A stretch of 55,738 nucleotides of DNA from an uncultured Kineothrix sp. (GTDB lineage: Bacteria > Bacillota > Clostridia > Lachnospirales > Lachnospiraceae): NCBI GenBank assembly GCA_910588855.1, contig CAJUSR010000023.1, forward strand, positions 1 through 55,738, written 5' to 3'. A model generated the notes under the pieces. That model worked only from the letters and a program-made list of their open reading frames with translations. It was not told the DNA's origin and ran no database searches. Of the stretch, positions 8,865 to 18,190 are shown piece by piece. Positions within the stretch are counted from its first letter, which is position 1. Each line of letters starts with the position of its first letter. Position numbers and translations under genes: made by a program.

Positions 8865-8870
8865 AGTATA
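8865..8870 (-). promoter_or_regulatory. Probable extended -10 promoter of the pse operon
   Basis: On the minus strand TGGTATACT forms an extended -10 (TGn plus TATACT), 51 bases upstream of the pseB ATG. No good -35 is visible, which is common for extended -10 promoters. It lies in the 126-base gap behind the preceding operon. Confidence 0.45.
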
Positions 8871-8939
8871 CCACAACGCTACTTAAAAAACTACTGTTTT
8901 CATACGCCATATGCGCAATAACCCCTTACCATATGCCCC

Positions 8940-10616
8940 CTATTCAAACTCAAAAACGCTCCAAAGCCCCCTTTGCATCACCAGCTCATATCCCCCAAGC
9001 TTCGGATTGCTTTCCAAAATCATCGCCAGGCAGTCCTTTTGCATCTCGCTGTCCGCCGCATATACAATCAGCCTATCGCTGCCGCATATGACATCATCCG
9101 TTATCTTCTCCGGATTCCCTTCGCTGGCAAAATAAATCTTTTCGTATTGCATCAGTTCTTGGGAACACCACCATACATGATACGGTGTTGCGTCGTTATA
9201 CAGGACAATCACCGGCTCCTTCTCATTTTGCCTGGCATATTCCACATGTGCCTCATCCTCTTCATAAAGGAAAATCACCTTCCCGGAAACCAGCCCATGC
9301 ACATCTTCCAAAAGGAATATTAGCATTAATAAAATAAGTCCAAGCCCTCTGTATTTTTCCTTCTTTTTGCCGTCTATCCGTATATAAGAAAAAAGTATCC
9401 TGTTCCAAAGCTCATAAAAGCCTGCCATCACTAACAACAACAAAATCCCATAAATAGGAAGCTGGTACCGGTTAGACGTTTCATACAGCAAAAGCGCTGT
9501 TTTGGAAACGGTAAAGAAATAGCCAAGTGACGCAAACAATAACAGGAAATATGGCGCTGCCTCTACATGCCGCTCCAAACCATCTGCCCTTCCCTTTATC
9601 TTTCCCCCATTTATCATAATGATACCTGTCATCACCGCTATCGCCAACAGCCAAAGCCACAAATACCCATCAAATAAATATTCATTTACAAGACCTGCAA
9701 AAAAGCTTAACCGATCCCCTGTATTGGCAGCATCCAAAAATTCGCCTACCGCCCCGGTTCCCCTATATCCCCTGAAAATATGGGAAAGGCTGGCCGGATA
9801 GCTGACAACTGCCAACAAAAGGGAAAATCCGCAGGCAATGCCATATTGTATACAAAACATCCACTTCTTTTCCCGGTACAATTCCCATATGCAAAAGCCA
9901 AATGCCAGAAAAAAAAGGAAAATAATATAATAATACTGGGTAAGGAAACCGCAGTAATTCACTACCATCAACGGAAGAAGGAACTTTTTCGCTCCTATTT
10001 CCTTTTTTATCACTGCCCGCACATGCAAACAGGCACACCAAAGCACAAATACGGTCAGCCATTCGTACATACGTATAAACATAACGCCCGAAACAATTAT
10101 CCCATTGCATCCATGTACCGCGGCAACCGCAAAGGCAAGTTTCCTGTCTTTCCCTGATACCATATAGGCAAGCCACGTCAACAAAATAAAATTAATGCAG
10201 AATGCGGCCATATTCACGCCAATGCCCGACCATTTGCTGAATACCCCCGGGAAAAAGGAGCATACGGTATGCAGTATAAAGTAAAAAAACGGAGGATGCA
10301 CATCCCAGGACTGTACCATAGACACCAGCCCATAGCGGAAGCCTTCCCCCGGCAGAACAACAAATTCATTCCGGAAGGCATCCCTTTCTACCCACTCCCT
10401 ATCCGGCTCAAACAGACCTGCCGTACGGTTGGTGGAATAAAAAGAATAATATTCGTCCTCATGGAACCCGGCCTTCTTATTCCCAAAATAAGTTAGCAGC
10501 AATAATTGCATACACAATAAAACAAAAAGGGAAACCAGCCAAATCCGTACTTCTTTATCATTCCATTGATTTTTTATCCTATTCCTTATCTTCCGGCTGC
10601 CACTTTTTTCTGTCAT
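8940..10616 (-). CDS. Polytopic GT-C glycosyltransferase, PMT_2-like
   Basis: About 558 residues with roughly ten hydrophobic segments. After the first helix comes a loop with the acidic pair of FHEDEYYSFYSTN, and then WDVHPPFFYFILH. Both are hallmarks of the lipid-phosphate-sugar dependent PMT_2/ArnT-like GT-C family. Such enzymes use undecaprenyl-phosphate sugars on the outer membrane face, which fits the GtrB gene at the head of this operon. The ATG at 10616 gives an ATGA overlap with the upstream stop and has GGAGG six bases before it; a start at 10640 is possible. Family fairly sure, substrate unknown. Confidence 0.8.
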   Translation of the reverse strand: MTEKSGSRKIRNRIKNQWNDKEVRIWLVSLFVLLCMQLLLLTYFGNKKAGFHEDEYYSFYSTNRTAGLFEPDREWVERDAFRNEFVVLPGEGFRYGLVSMVQSWDVHPPFFYFILHTVCSFFPGVFSKWSGIGVNMAAFCINFILLTWLAYMVSGKDRKLAFAVAAVHGCNGIIVSGVMFIRMYEWLTVFVLWCACLHVRAVIKKEIGAKKFLLPLMVVNYCGFLTQYYYIIFLFFLAFGFCIWELYREKKWMFCIQYGIACGFSLLLAVVSYPASLSHIFRGYRGTGAVGEFLDAANTGDRLSFFAGLVNEYLFDGYLWLWLLAIAVMTGIIMINGGKIKGRADGLERHVEAAPYFLLLFASLGYFFTVSKTALLLYETSNRYQLPIYGILLLLVMAGFYELWNRILFSYIRIDGKKKEKYRGLGLILLMLIFLLEDVHGLVSGKVIFLYEEDEAHVEYARQNEKEPVIVLYNDATPYHVWWCSQELMQYEKIYFASEGNPEKITDDVICGSDRLIVYAADSEMQKDCLAMILESNPKLGGYELVMQRGLWSVFEFE

Positions 10617-11605
10617 TCCGCCCTCCGTTTCATTTTCCATCCATGTACCCGGCGCACCGTTTTAGGCGCTGCAGTAAGAAGCAAAAGATAGATTTTATTT
10701 TTCCTGCTCAAAAAGGGATTGGTAACCGTATCTTTTATATGTTTCCTCAAATACCGCTTTACCGATTGGTAAAACTTATCGCCCTTTACCATCTTCCCTA
10801 CCGGGATATGGAGCATATAATCCAGCCTTTGGTACAGCCCAAAACGGACAGCCTCCTTTTCCAATGCCGGATACCGTTCCTTTACTACCCTTTCCGCCAT
10901 ATCCGCATTATCCACAATATCCATGAAAACCCTTGAAAAATCATTTCTCGACTTCTTTCTCGTATTGCTTCCCATCCGGTAAAAGACATGGTAATACTGT
11001 TCCGGCGCTATGGCAATCTCCCCTACTTCCCCTAACATCTCCACCAGAAGGTAAAAGTCCTCGTTTAAAATCCCTTCCGGAAATTTATGCTCCTCAAAAA
11101 GCGCCTTTTCCGTCAGTTTCGTACAGTAGGAACAATCCCCCCTATGCAGTAACAGCTCCTTCATAAAATCCTGCCCGCTGCACACATAAGCCTGCTTCGG
11201 AGGCTCGCAGACATTTGGAAGTTTTTTGCCCCTTTCATCAATTTCATCCCTGGATACTTGCGCCATGCGCACTTTTTTCTCCTGAATACATTCCATCAGC
11301 TTTTCATACATCTGAGGCTCGATATAGTCGTCGCTGTCCACAAAACCAAGGTAGCTTCCCGACGCATGGCGGATTCCCAGATTCCTTGCCGAAGAAGAAC
11401 CGCCGTTTTGCTTATGGAATACCCGGATTCTTTCATCCAAAGCCGCCAGCTCGTCTACCAGCTTTTCCGTTCCGTCATTGGAACCGTCATCCACCAATAA
11501 AATCTCCAACCAAGGATACGTCTGCCTGCGGATAGAATCCACACATCTTGGCAGACAATCCATAATATTATAGATTGGCACGATTACACTGATTAATTCC
11601 TGCAT
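10613..11605 (-). CDS. GT2 family glycosyltransferase
   Basis: About 330 residues, soluble. N-terminal GT-A motifs are ISVIVPIYN, EILLVDDGSNDGT, NGGSSSARNLGI and the metal site GFVDSDDYIEP. The C-terminal part is basic. The ATG at 11605 has GGAGTGGAG upstream. An in-frame extension to 11638 would run into a GC-rich hairpin region, so it is not used. Last cytoplasmic transferase of the polysaccharide operon; donor and acceptor unknown. Confidence 0.87.
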   Translation of the reverse strand: MQELISVIVPIYNIMDCLPRCVDSIRRQTYPWLEILLVDDGSNDGTEKLVDELAALDERIRVFHKQNGGSSSARNLGIRHASGSYLGFVDSDDYIEPQMYEKLMECIQEKKVRMAQVSRDEIDERGKKLPNVCEPPKQAYVCSGQDFMKELLLHRGDCSYCTKLTEKALFEEHKFPEGILNEDFYLLVEMLGEVGEIAIAPEQYYHVFYRMGSNTRKKSRNDFSRVFMDIVDNADMAERVVKERYPALEKEAVRFGLYQRLDYMLHIPVGKMVKGDKFYQSVKRYLRKHIKDTVTNPFLSRKNKIYLLLLTAAPKTVRRVHGWKMKRRAE

Positions 11606-11661
11606 TGCTCCACTCCGTTTCCGCGCATATCCGCGCATCAGGCAAAACCATTCATCTTTAT

Positions 11662-12837
11662 TTAAAACCTTGGGGAAATAATCCCCGCTTTGCTCAAAGG
11701 CCCGTCCGCTGCCGGAACCAGTTTTCCGTTATCCATCCATTCTTTACAGATGCGCAGCAGCTCCTCCGCCGCATGTTCAGCATTCCACATGCCGGCAATT
11801 GTCTGATAAGCCGACTTCCCCAATGTTTCCGCCCGCTCTTTATCCGTTACCAGGCTTTCCACCAGTTTTGTAAACTCTTCATAAGAGCCCTTATGATACA
11901 CCAATCCGTTTACCCCATGCTTTATCAGGAAGGGCACCGCACCCGCCTCGTCGTTGGCAACTACCGCACACCCGCTGTTCATGGCTTCATTTACCACTGC
12001 CCCCCAGCCTTCCAGATGATTGCTGGTAAACAAATGGATATGGCATTTTTCCATTACCCTGCGCACCTGTTCCGGCTTTGCGTATCCGTAAAATGTAAAC
12101 CGTCCATCCAGCCCCTTTTCCTTCACCTGCTCCTTTATTTCCTGTTCCAGCTCCCCGCCGCCTACCATATGGATGTGGAAAGGCAATCCTTTTCTTTGCA
12201 GTTCTTCCCCAACCCTAACCGCAAACTCCGGATGCTTCAGCGGCATAAAACGCCCTGCCCAGACAATATGGGCCTTGCCGTCCTTTTCCTTCAGCTTTGT
12301 AAATTCTTCCTTTGTATAATGCACTGTTTCCGGAAAATACCCGAATTTCAGCATTTTATCCGGATATGCCCCCACAATTCTAAAATCAGACGCTACATAG
12401 GCCCCGGCGCACAAAAGCCAGATAGGCTCTTTGCGGAACCTAGTATGTTCCTTATATTTTTTTGCCAGCCCTCTGGGGGAAATTGCCTTCCATTGCCCTT
12501 CCCGGTACAGCCTTTCGCTTAACCGCAAAGAAAGTTTCCCCTTTTCCAATCTTTTTTCCACCATCTTTGGAACATCCAAAAAATCTTCCCTGCTTATCCA
12601 GCCGAAAATCACAACGTCGCTTTCCAGCATCCATTTCCGGCACTCCTCTTCTTTTTCATACATGCAGTAGACATAGGGAACCCTTTCAATCCCTGCTCCC
12701 CAACCCATAGCCACCCGCTCTTCCTCCATCGGTTCCGTTTGGATAAAGCGGTATCCTTCCCCCAATGCCCGATAACAGACATCCGAAAAAGGTTTCTGGT
12801 GATGGTTGAAATAATTGGATACAAAAGTAATTGTCAT
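11662..12837 (-). CDS. GT4 family glycosyltransferase
   Basis: About 391 residues, GT-B fold. The C-terminal half carries the GT4 signature: IVWAGRFMPLKHPEFAVRV, IHMVGGGELEQEI, FYGYAKPEQVRRVMEKCHI and the acidic motif NHLEGWGAVVNEAMNSGCAV, where the E-x7-E pair binds the nucleotide sugar. The start overlaps the stop of the upstream GT4 by four bases (ATGA), so the two are translationally coupled. Confidence 0.88.
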   Translation of the reverse strand: MTITFVSNYFNHHQKPFSDVCYRALGEGYRFIQTEPMEEERVAMGWGAGIERVPYVYCMYEKEEECRKWMLESDVVIFGWISREDFLDVPKMVEKRLEKGKLSLRLSERLYREGQWKAISPRGLAKKYKEHTRFRKEPIWLLCAGAYVASDFRIVGAYPDKMLKFGYFPETVHYTKEEFTKLKEKDGKAHIVWAGRFMPLKHPEFAVRVGEELQRKGLPFHIHMVGGGELEQEIKEQVKEKGLDGRFTFYGYAKPEQVRRVMEKCHIHLFTSNHLEGWGAVVNEAMNSGCAVVANDEAGAVPFLIKHGVNGLVYHKGSYEEFTKLVESLVTDKERAETLGKSAYQTIAGMWNAEHAAEELLRICKEWMDNGKLVPAADGPLSKAGIISPRF

Positions 12838-14198
12838 TGCAAAATCTCCTCATAAATCCCAAGCAGACGTTCATAGTTCCTGTTTCCGTCATGCGTCTGC
12901 AAGGCTCTGGCCCTTGCTGCTTCTGCCCGTTTCAAAGTCTCTTCTTGTTCTTCCCACGTACGCATAATGCATTCCGCCAGTTTTTTTACATTTCCCGGTG
13001 GATACAAAAGTCCTTCTTTCCCATCCGTTATCATACTAGGGATTCCCCCGGTGTCCGCCGCTGCCACCGGCACTCCCAAGAGCATAGCCTCCCCTACGGA
13101 ATTGGGGGAATTTTCCAAAGATGACGGACAAACATACAGACTGCTTTTCAGAAATTGCTTTTTCATCTCATCTGCGGAAAGCCGCCCCAATATTTTTACA
13201 TGCTTCTCCAATCCATATTTTTTTATCAGTTCCAAAAGATATTTCCCATAAGAAGAAATTTTGATTTTATCTTTCACCGACTTATGGGCGATTATATTAT
13301 TCCCTGCCACATAAACACATGCCTTGGGATAACGGGCCAAAATCTCCGGCATAGCCCTCAACACATAATGGAACCCTTTCAGCGGGTAATCGCCCTGGCT
13401 TAAGAAAATGCTGTACGGCCTGCATTGCTCCGCCTTCCATCTGCCGCTGTAAAAAGGGGAGCGCATCGTTTCATTCATAAAATGATAGTTTGCCTCACTG
13501 TTTATTTTCCCCGTCTCCCTGCGGTCAAATTCCGTCCTTCCCGTAATATGCCTAACCCCCTTCAGGGCTTCTTTTTCCCGTTCTCCCCGTATCCGGAATT
13601 TTTCCTTCTGCTGCGGAATGCTGTCTTTTTTCAGCCAGTCCCTAAATGTTTTCCTTTGAATAACCCTTTCCGGCAAATCTGCCATGTAGGCATCCGCACA
13701 GGCAGAGCAAAGCCCCTGAATCCCAACCAACGTCCGCTCCGGCCTGCCAAAAGCACGCACCATAGCCAGGGTATGTGGAAATTCCGTTCCGAAAATATGC
13801 ACTATATCCGGCTTAAAATCCTCCAAAATATCTTTTATACGCCCTTCTATCCTGTTATCATAAATTTCCGGCGCCGCCAGGTTCTCTTCCAAAGCATAAC
13901 AAACCACTCCCGCCTCCCCTATCCGGAACCTGCCCCCCGTTTTCATCCCTAAACTGTGGAACAGCATTTCCTCTATAGGAAAACAAATCCCCAGCTCTAT
14001 CCTCTTGTTTCCTCTAACCCCATCCGATACGCTGCAGCCATCCGTTGATGCACCGTTTTTTATATCAATCCCTTTCCCCTTTTCTTTGCAGATTCTTTCA
14101 TATATCCCCGTCAGCCATCCTTCCCGGTTGCTATAGGGCAGACCCAGCGCTTCCCCAATTGCCGGAAGCATAATATTGCATAACCATAATATCCTCAT
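12834..14198 (-). CDS. GT4 family glycosyltransferase
   Basis: About 454 residues. GT-B fold; the N-terminal domain has DIVHIFGTEFPHTLAMVRAF and the C-terminal domain SQGDYPLKGFHYVLRAM, KILGRLSADEMKKQFLKSS and the E-x7-E region SLENSPNSVGEAMLLGVPVA. Membrane association is probably peripheral. ATG at 14198 (MRILWLC) has GGAGG nearby; one at 14210 (MEVGMR) is also possible. It is separated from the upstream lipoprotein gene by a run of three hairpins that may attenuate transcription. Confidence 0.87.
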   Translation of the reverse strand: MRILWLCNIMLPAIGEALGLPYSNREGWLTGIYERICKEKGKGIDIKNGASTDGCSVSDGVRGNKRIELGICFPIEEMLFHSLGMKTGGRFRIGEAGVVCYALEENLAAPEIYDNRIEGRIKDILEDFKPDIVHIFGTEFPHTLAMVRAFGRPERTLVGIQGLCSACADAYMADLPERVIQRKTFRDWLKKDSIPQQKEKFRIRGEREKEALKGVRHITGRTEFDRRETGKINSEANYHFMNETMRSPFYSGRWKAEQCRPYSIFLSQGDYPLKGFHYVLRAMPEILARYPKACVYVAGNNIIAHKSVKDKIKISSYGKYLLELIKKYGLEKHVKILGRLSADEMKKQFLKSSLYVCPSSLENSPNSVGEAMLLGVPVAAADTGGIPSMITDGKEGLLYPPGNVKKLAECIMRTWEEQEETLKRAEAARARALQTHDGNRNYERLLGIYEEILQ

Positions 14199-14210
14199 AC
14201 CAACCTCCAT

Positions 14211-14340
14211 GCCGCCTTTGGGCGGCTCAAATAGAAATGAAAAACGCTGTATTTTGCGTTTTTCCTGTGTGAAACTTAATACTTCTTAGACAGTGTTTTT
14301 TGCTGCCATAGAAGTATTTTTCACACTAACCTCCATCATT
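14211..14340 (-). promoter_or_regulatory. Three consecutive hairpins with a short upstream ORF inside the operon
   Basis: Reading the minus strand after the lipoprotein gene: (1) a long stem of GTGTGAAAAATACTTCT with AGAAGTATTAAGTTTCACAC (14269-14327); (2) AAAAACGC/GCGTTTTT with a short loop, ending in T's and looking like a weak terminator; (3) GCCGCC/GGCGGC right before the next Shine-Dalgarno. A 16-17 codon ORF starts at ATGGAGGTTAG and ends inside hairpin 1. The start context of the following GT4 (GGCGGCATGGAGGTTGGT) nearly repeats the start context of this ORF. Confidence 0.5.
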
Positions 14341-14346
14341 CCGCCT

Positions 14347-15333
14347 TTACTTTTCCCCGTTCCATTCCTTCCCGTTTGCCTGTTCGTAAGCTAATACAAA
14401 AGGATTATGCAGCTTTTTGTAATCCCATATGCCCATTCCTTTATAGCTGCCCTCCCCTTCGTATTCAAGGTATCTCTCGCCGCCGTATTCTTCATAAGTG
14501 GCCGCCGTATACAATGCCATATTTTCCAAATTGGCATCGCCTTCCCCTTTCTTTATCCCGATAAATTCCAGCATATACTTTTCCCCAAAACGATATGCCG
14601 CATTTGTTACCCAAAAATATCCTCTTTCATCATAAAATGCACATCGGAAATTATATACATCCTGCCCCTCTTCCAATGTATATTTCTTCGCTGCAAACTC
14701 CGACAGCTTTTTTCCAAAAACCGTTTCCGCCGTCTTCCTTACCGAGGCGCATACGCCTTCCCAATCATCGGAAAAAGCGTCTTCACCCATATCATTATCT
14801 TCTATCCCCCAAATCAGGCAAGGAACGTCTTCCTCCTCCCAAAAACTGTCCAGCCTCTCATCCAATTCACAATATCCCCAAATCCAGTCCACGGGGATTT
14901 CAAACCGGAATGCACCCTCGCTTTCCAAATAGCTGCTCTTAGTGCGGTTAGAGGGCCTTCGCATAAAACAGGTTCCGTCTTCCGATGCCAATGCAATATA
15001 CTCTCCTTCCCCATCCTGGGTTGAAACAATTTGATAAGCATTTTCATCCCGCACAACTTCCCTTGCCGTTTCTTCCTCCGCCCCAAACAGCCACGAATCT
15101 ATCCATGCATCCACATACCACTTTTCCTCATACCCGGCATTCCTTTTTGCCTCTTCTTCCTTCTCTTCCATGACCTCTGCCATTTCCCCCAGCACATCTT
15201 CCACAGGCAGCTCCTCCCTATTCGCATTCGCCACATCCCTTACTCTGGAACAGCCACAAACCCCCATGCAAACCAAAAATAAACCAAAAACCCTTAATAT
15301 CGGTCTTACCTTCTCAACCATCCTCATACCCAT
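14347..15333 (-). CDS. Lipoprotein of unknown function in the polysaccharide operon
   Basis: About 328 residues. A basic N-terminus and hydrophobic stretch (VFGLFLVCMGVCGCS) end in a lipobox-like VCGC with the lipidated cysteine at about residue 28, so the mature protein should be anchored outside. A Glu-rich linker follows (EEKEEEAKR), then an acidic, Trp/Tyr-rich domain with no motif I recognise. It sits between a GT2 and the GT4 pair, so it may serve export or assembly of the polymer. Function unknown. Confidence 0.75.
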   Translation of the reverse strand: MGMRMVEKVRPILRVFGLFLVCMGVCGCSRVRDVANANREELPVEDVLGEMAEVMEEKEEEAKRNAGYEEKWYVDAWIDSWLFGAEEETAREVVRDENAYQIVSTQDGEGEYIALASEDGTCFMRRPSNRTKSSYLESEGAFRFEIPVDWIWGYCELDERLDSFWEEEDVPCLIWGIEDNDMGEDAFSDDWEGVCASVRKTAETVFGKKLSEFAAKKYTLEEGQDVYNFRCAFYDERGYFWVTNAAYRFGEKYMLEFIGIKKGEGDANLENMALYTAATYEEYGGERYLEYEGEGSYKGMGIWDYKKLHNPFVLAYEQANGKEWNGEK

Positions 15334-15392
15334 ACTACCCCCACTCCTCTTCCCAATAATAAAAAACCTGGAGAAATTACGAATCCAATTAC

Positions 15393-16220
15393 CTATCCTT
15401 TATAAACCTTCCGCTTCACCCAATGATACCAATGCGCCGTAGCCTTATTTCCTGCCAGCCAAGTGCGCAGCCATGACAATGTCAAAAACATCACCGCCCT
15501 ATATTTTAAAATCTGCCCAAACGGCATATATTTTCCGGTAATTTCTTTATGTTCGGCTGCCGATACTTTCCGGTTTTCCTTTGTTTCCGAAAAGCCTCCC
15601 CCTTCGTAATCGGCAATCAGCAAAGGCATATAAACCGTTTTTGCCCCTCCCTCAAAAAAGCACCAAAGGAAATGTTCGTAATCCGCCCTTACTTTATATT
15701 TGATATCAAATTTTTTTTGGTCCATCAATCTGCGCCCGTAAAAACAAGCCTGGTGGCAAGGTACATTCCGGTAACAGCCGAACGCATCCATTGACGGGTT
15801 AGACGCCACCCGTTCCCCTGTCAAACGCTCGTAAATATCCCCGTAAAAAATAGTGCAGCCGGCACTCTTTTCCTCTCCTGCCTTATTGGTTCCGCTATGC
15901 TGCCCCTTCTCCATCTGTTCCTTTACCCGCCCGAGTGCATCCTTGTCATAGAACAAATCGCCGCAATTCAGGAAATAAATATATTCCCCTTCCGCCTGCT
16001 CCACCGCCTGGTTCATGCCATCATAAATACCCCTGTCCTTTTCCCTGAAAACCCGAATCCGCCTATCCTCCGGGAGTTTATCCAAACATCCGTCCGACGA
16101 CATCCCATCTTTCACGATAATTTCATAATCCCCACAACTTTGCCCCAAAATGCTATCCACTGTCATCTTTAATTTATTTCCTGCATTCAGGCAGACCACT
16201 ATAATACTGAACTTTACCAT
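15393..16220 (-). CDS. GT2 family glycosyltransferase (WcaA-like)
   Basis: About 275 residues. It has FSIIVVCLNAGNKLKMTVDS, DYEIIVKDGMSSDG and REKDRGIYDGMNQAVEQAEG, the pattern of colanic-acid type WcaA/WcaE transferases. The DxD position reads as NCGDLFYDKD. C-terminal KVRADYEHFLWCFFEGG fits the same subgroup. Start at 16220 (MVKFSII); the in-frame extension to 16244 would nearly touch the upstream stop at 16248. Confidence 0.86.
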   Translation of the reverse strand: MVKFSIIVVCLNAGNKLKMTVDSILGQSCGDYEIIVKDGMSSDGCLDKLPEDRRIRVFREKDRGIYDGMNQAVEQAEGEYIYFLNCGDLFYDKDALGRVKEQMEKGQHSGTNKAGEEKSAGCTIFYGDIYERLTGERVASNPSMDAFGCYRNVPCHQACFYGRRLMDQKKFDIKYKVRADYEHFLWCFFEGGAKTVYMPLLIADYEGGGFSETKENRKVSAAEHKEITGKYMPFGQILKYRAVMFLTLSWLRTWLAGNKATAHWYHWVKRKVYKG

Positions 16221-16247
16221 GCCCATCGCCTCCCATACCGGCACAAC

Positions 16248-17375
16248 TCAATTTACATCCGACAAAATCGGCACCATATCATGAAACATGAATGTCTGGT
16301 AAGGCAGCACCCGGATTCCATCGTTCCCGGCACGCAACAGATACAACCCAAAATATCCTACGGCTGCCAACCCGATTGCCGCACTCCAAAACCACCTCTG
16401 CCTTTTATCCTCAATCTTCACAAGCACCGCCGGAATAAATAGAATCTGCGTAATATTCAAATAATACCCAATCCTTGTAATAATAGGCAGGAACGAACAG
16501 CATGTATAAAGCACCAACGCGCCCAGATTGCAGAAAAAGTAAAACCGGTTCCTTTTGCTCCCCGCTACCGCCTGCCTATAATAGCAGAGGGAAAATACCA
16601 GCACACCCAGACACCGTAATATATTAAACCAGCTTATGCCGCCCTCCAAATATTCCGTATCTTCATAAGAAGGATATAAAAAGACCACCGCTTTTAAATA
16701 AAAATCCTGCAAAAAGAAAAAGGTCGTGCAAAATAACGCCATCACCGCCAACTGCCATTTCTTCCACGCCAAAGAAGCCAGAAAATAAAGGGGGATAACC
16801 ACAAGCATGGACTTATGGAATACCGAACCTAACAATACAAGCAGAATAAACTTCCCCCATTCCCCCTTTAACACATATTTCACGGAATATAAAGCCAAAG
16901 CCAAAGCCAGATAATACCGTACCGTATTAAATGTGGAAAAATAAAACCCAAAAGCCATAAACAGAAAAAAACTCCATCCGAAACTGTCGCTCTGTTCATA
17001 CATCGCCTTTAGGAAAAGCCAAAGGGTAAAAAAAGCAAATACTGCAAAAACAAGCAGGAAGCACTCACCGCCTGCTATCTTATATACCACCGCCACCAAT
17101 GCATTAAAGCCTATTTCCGTCGGCACATAATTGTAAGCGCCGCAGGCAATCAAATGCATGAACTCCACATATTTTGCATAATCGTTCCCTACGTTCAGCC
17201 GGCATGCCGACACCGCAAAAAGGACAATAAAAATAGAAAACAGGCACAGCCTGTTACAAGCCTGCTGCCTGCTTATCCCTTCATTCCTGTACCCATCCCC
17301 CCCGTTTACCGGTATTGTTTTTACCCATACTGCCAACATCACAGTAAATACCGCTATCAGCAAATATAAAATCAT
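16248..17375 (-). CDS. EpsG-like polysaccharide polymerase (Wzy role)
   Basis: About 375 residues with ten or so membrane helices. Early in the protein is the EpsG motif CRLNVGNDYAKYVEFM, followed by a family-typical FNTVRYYLALALALYSVKY and VFHKSMLVVIPLYF. EpsG-family proteins polymerise lipid-linked repeat units outside the membrane. It overlaps the upstream GT2 by four bases (ATGA). This is the best candidate polymerase in the operon. Confidence 0.85.
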   Translation of the reverse strand: MILYLLIAVFTVMLAVWVKTIPVNGGDGYRNEGISRQQACNRLCLFSIFIVLFAVSACRLNVGNDYAKYVEFMHLIACGAYNYVPTEIGFNALVAVVYKIAGGECFLLVFAVFAFFTLWLFLKAMYEQSDSFGWSFFLFMAFGFYFSTFNTVRYYLALALALYSVKYVLKGEWGKFILLVLLGSVFHKSMLVVIPLYFLASLAWKKWQLAVMALFCTTFFFLQDFYLKAVVFLYPSYEDTEYLEGGISWFNILRCLGVLVFSLCYYRQAVAGSKRNRFYFFCNLGALVLYTCCSFLPIITRIGYYLNITQILFIPAVLVKIEDKRQRWFWSAAIGLAAVGYFGLYLLRAGNDGIRVLPYQTFMFHDMVPILSDVN

Positions 17376-18157
17376 ACCTTTCCCTTGCCTTCCCTAATTC
17401 CATCCTTCATCAAGGAATATGCTCTTTTCCATTCCGTCTCTTTACACATTTCTTCCTTGTGCGCCAACAAAAAACGGAGGGAAAACGGCACCGCCAGCCG
17501 TCCATATAAGAAATGATACAACACTCCTCTGTCCTTAAAAAACTTGTCAGTGTACCCATGAAACCATGTGGATTCCCGTTCTTTCTCTTCCCCGATTACC
17601 TCCGGCAGCGCTATGATTTTCAGCTTTTTATGAAGGCAATCCCTCAGAAAAAGGCTGTCTTCCCCATTGCTGTATTTCGCACCGCCTCCAAAAAGCAGGG
17701 AAAAACTTACATTGGCACGATGCAGGGCTTCTGTCCTCGCCACAATACTATATGCCGGATATCTGCCGTAATTATACCAATGAATCCTTTTTGCTTTTTC
17801 ATTCCAGTACGTCCTCCTTGCCGGAGCTACTTTTACATTAAAAAGCAATATATCCGCATCCTCATATTGACGGAACGCTTTCTCTATCTTTTCTTCATAG
17901 CCGTCCTCATAAATGATATCCTCATCCGAAAATACTGCGATTTCCCCGCCGGCGCGCATTAATGCACTGTTGCGCGAAAGGCCCACGCCCCGCTCTTTTA
18001 AGCTGTAGCATCGGATTGTATGGGAATTATGCCTATACTCTTCATAGCCAAACTCACCGCACTGGTTTATAATTACCGCACCAGTCCTTATATTCATCCG
18101 TTTGGCCAATGCCCGCACGTCTTGATTCACTGCGGATACCAACATCTCAATCTTCAT
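17372..18157 (-). CDS. GT2-type glycosyltransferase
   Basis: About 261 residues. The GT-A fold is less canonical than in its neighbours: IEMLVSAVNQDVRALAKRMN at the start, then ERGVGLSRNSALMRAGGEI and the metal site VFSDEDIIYEDGY. A C-terminal GGGAKYSNGEDSLFLRDCL carries the ED pair that is often catalytic in GT2 proteins. It is coupled to the polymerase gene through an ATGA overlap. Confidence 0.8.
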   Translation of the reverse strand: MKIEMLVSAVNQDVRALAKRMNIRTGAVIINQCGEFGYEEYRHNSHTIRCYSLKERGVGLSRNSALMRAGGEIAVFSDEDIIYEDGYEEKIEKAFRQYEDADILLFNVKVAPARRTYWNEKAKRIHWYNYGRYPAYSIVARTEALHRANVSFSLLFGGGAKYSNGEDSLFLRDCLHKKLKIIALPEVIGEEKERESTWFHGYTDKFFKDRGVLYHFLYGRLAVPFSLRFLLAHKEEMCKETEWKRAYSLMKDGIREGKGKV

Positions 18158-18190
18158 CCCAAGCCCATCCCTTCCTCTGCCCCTGCCCGG

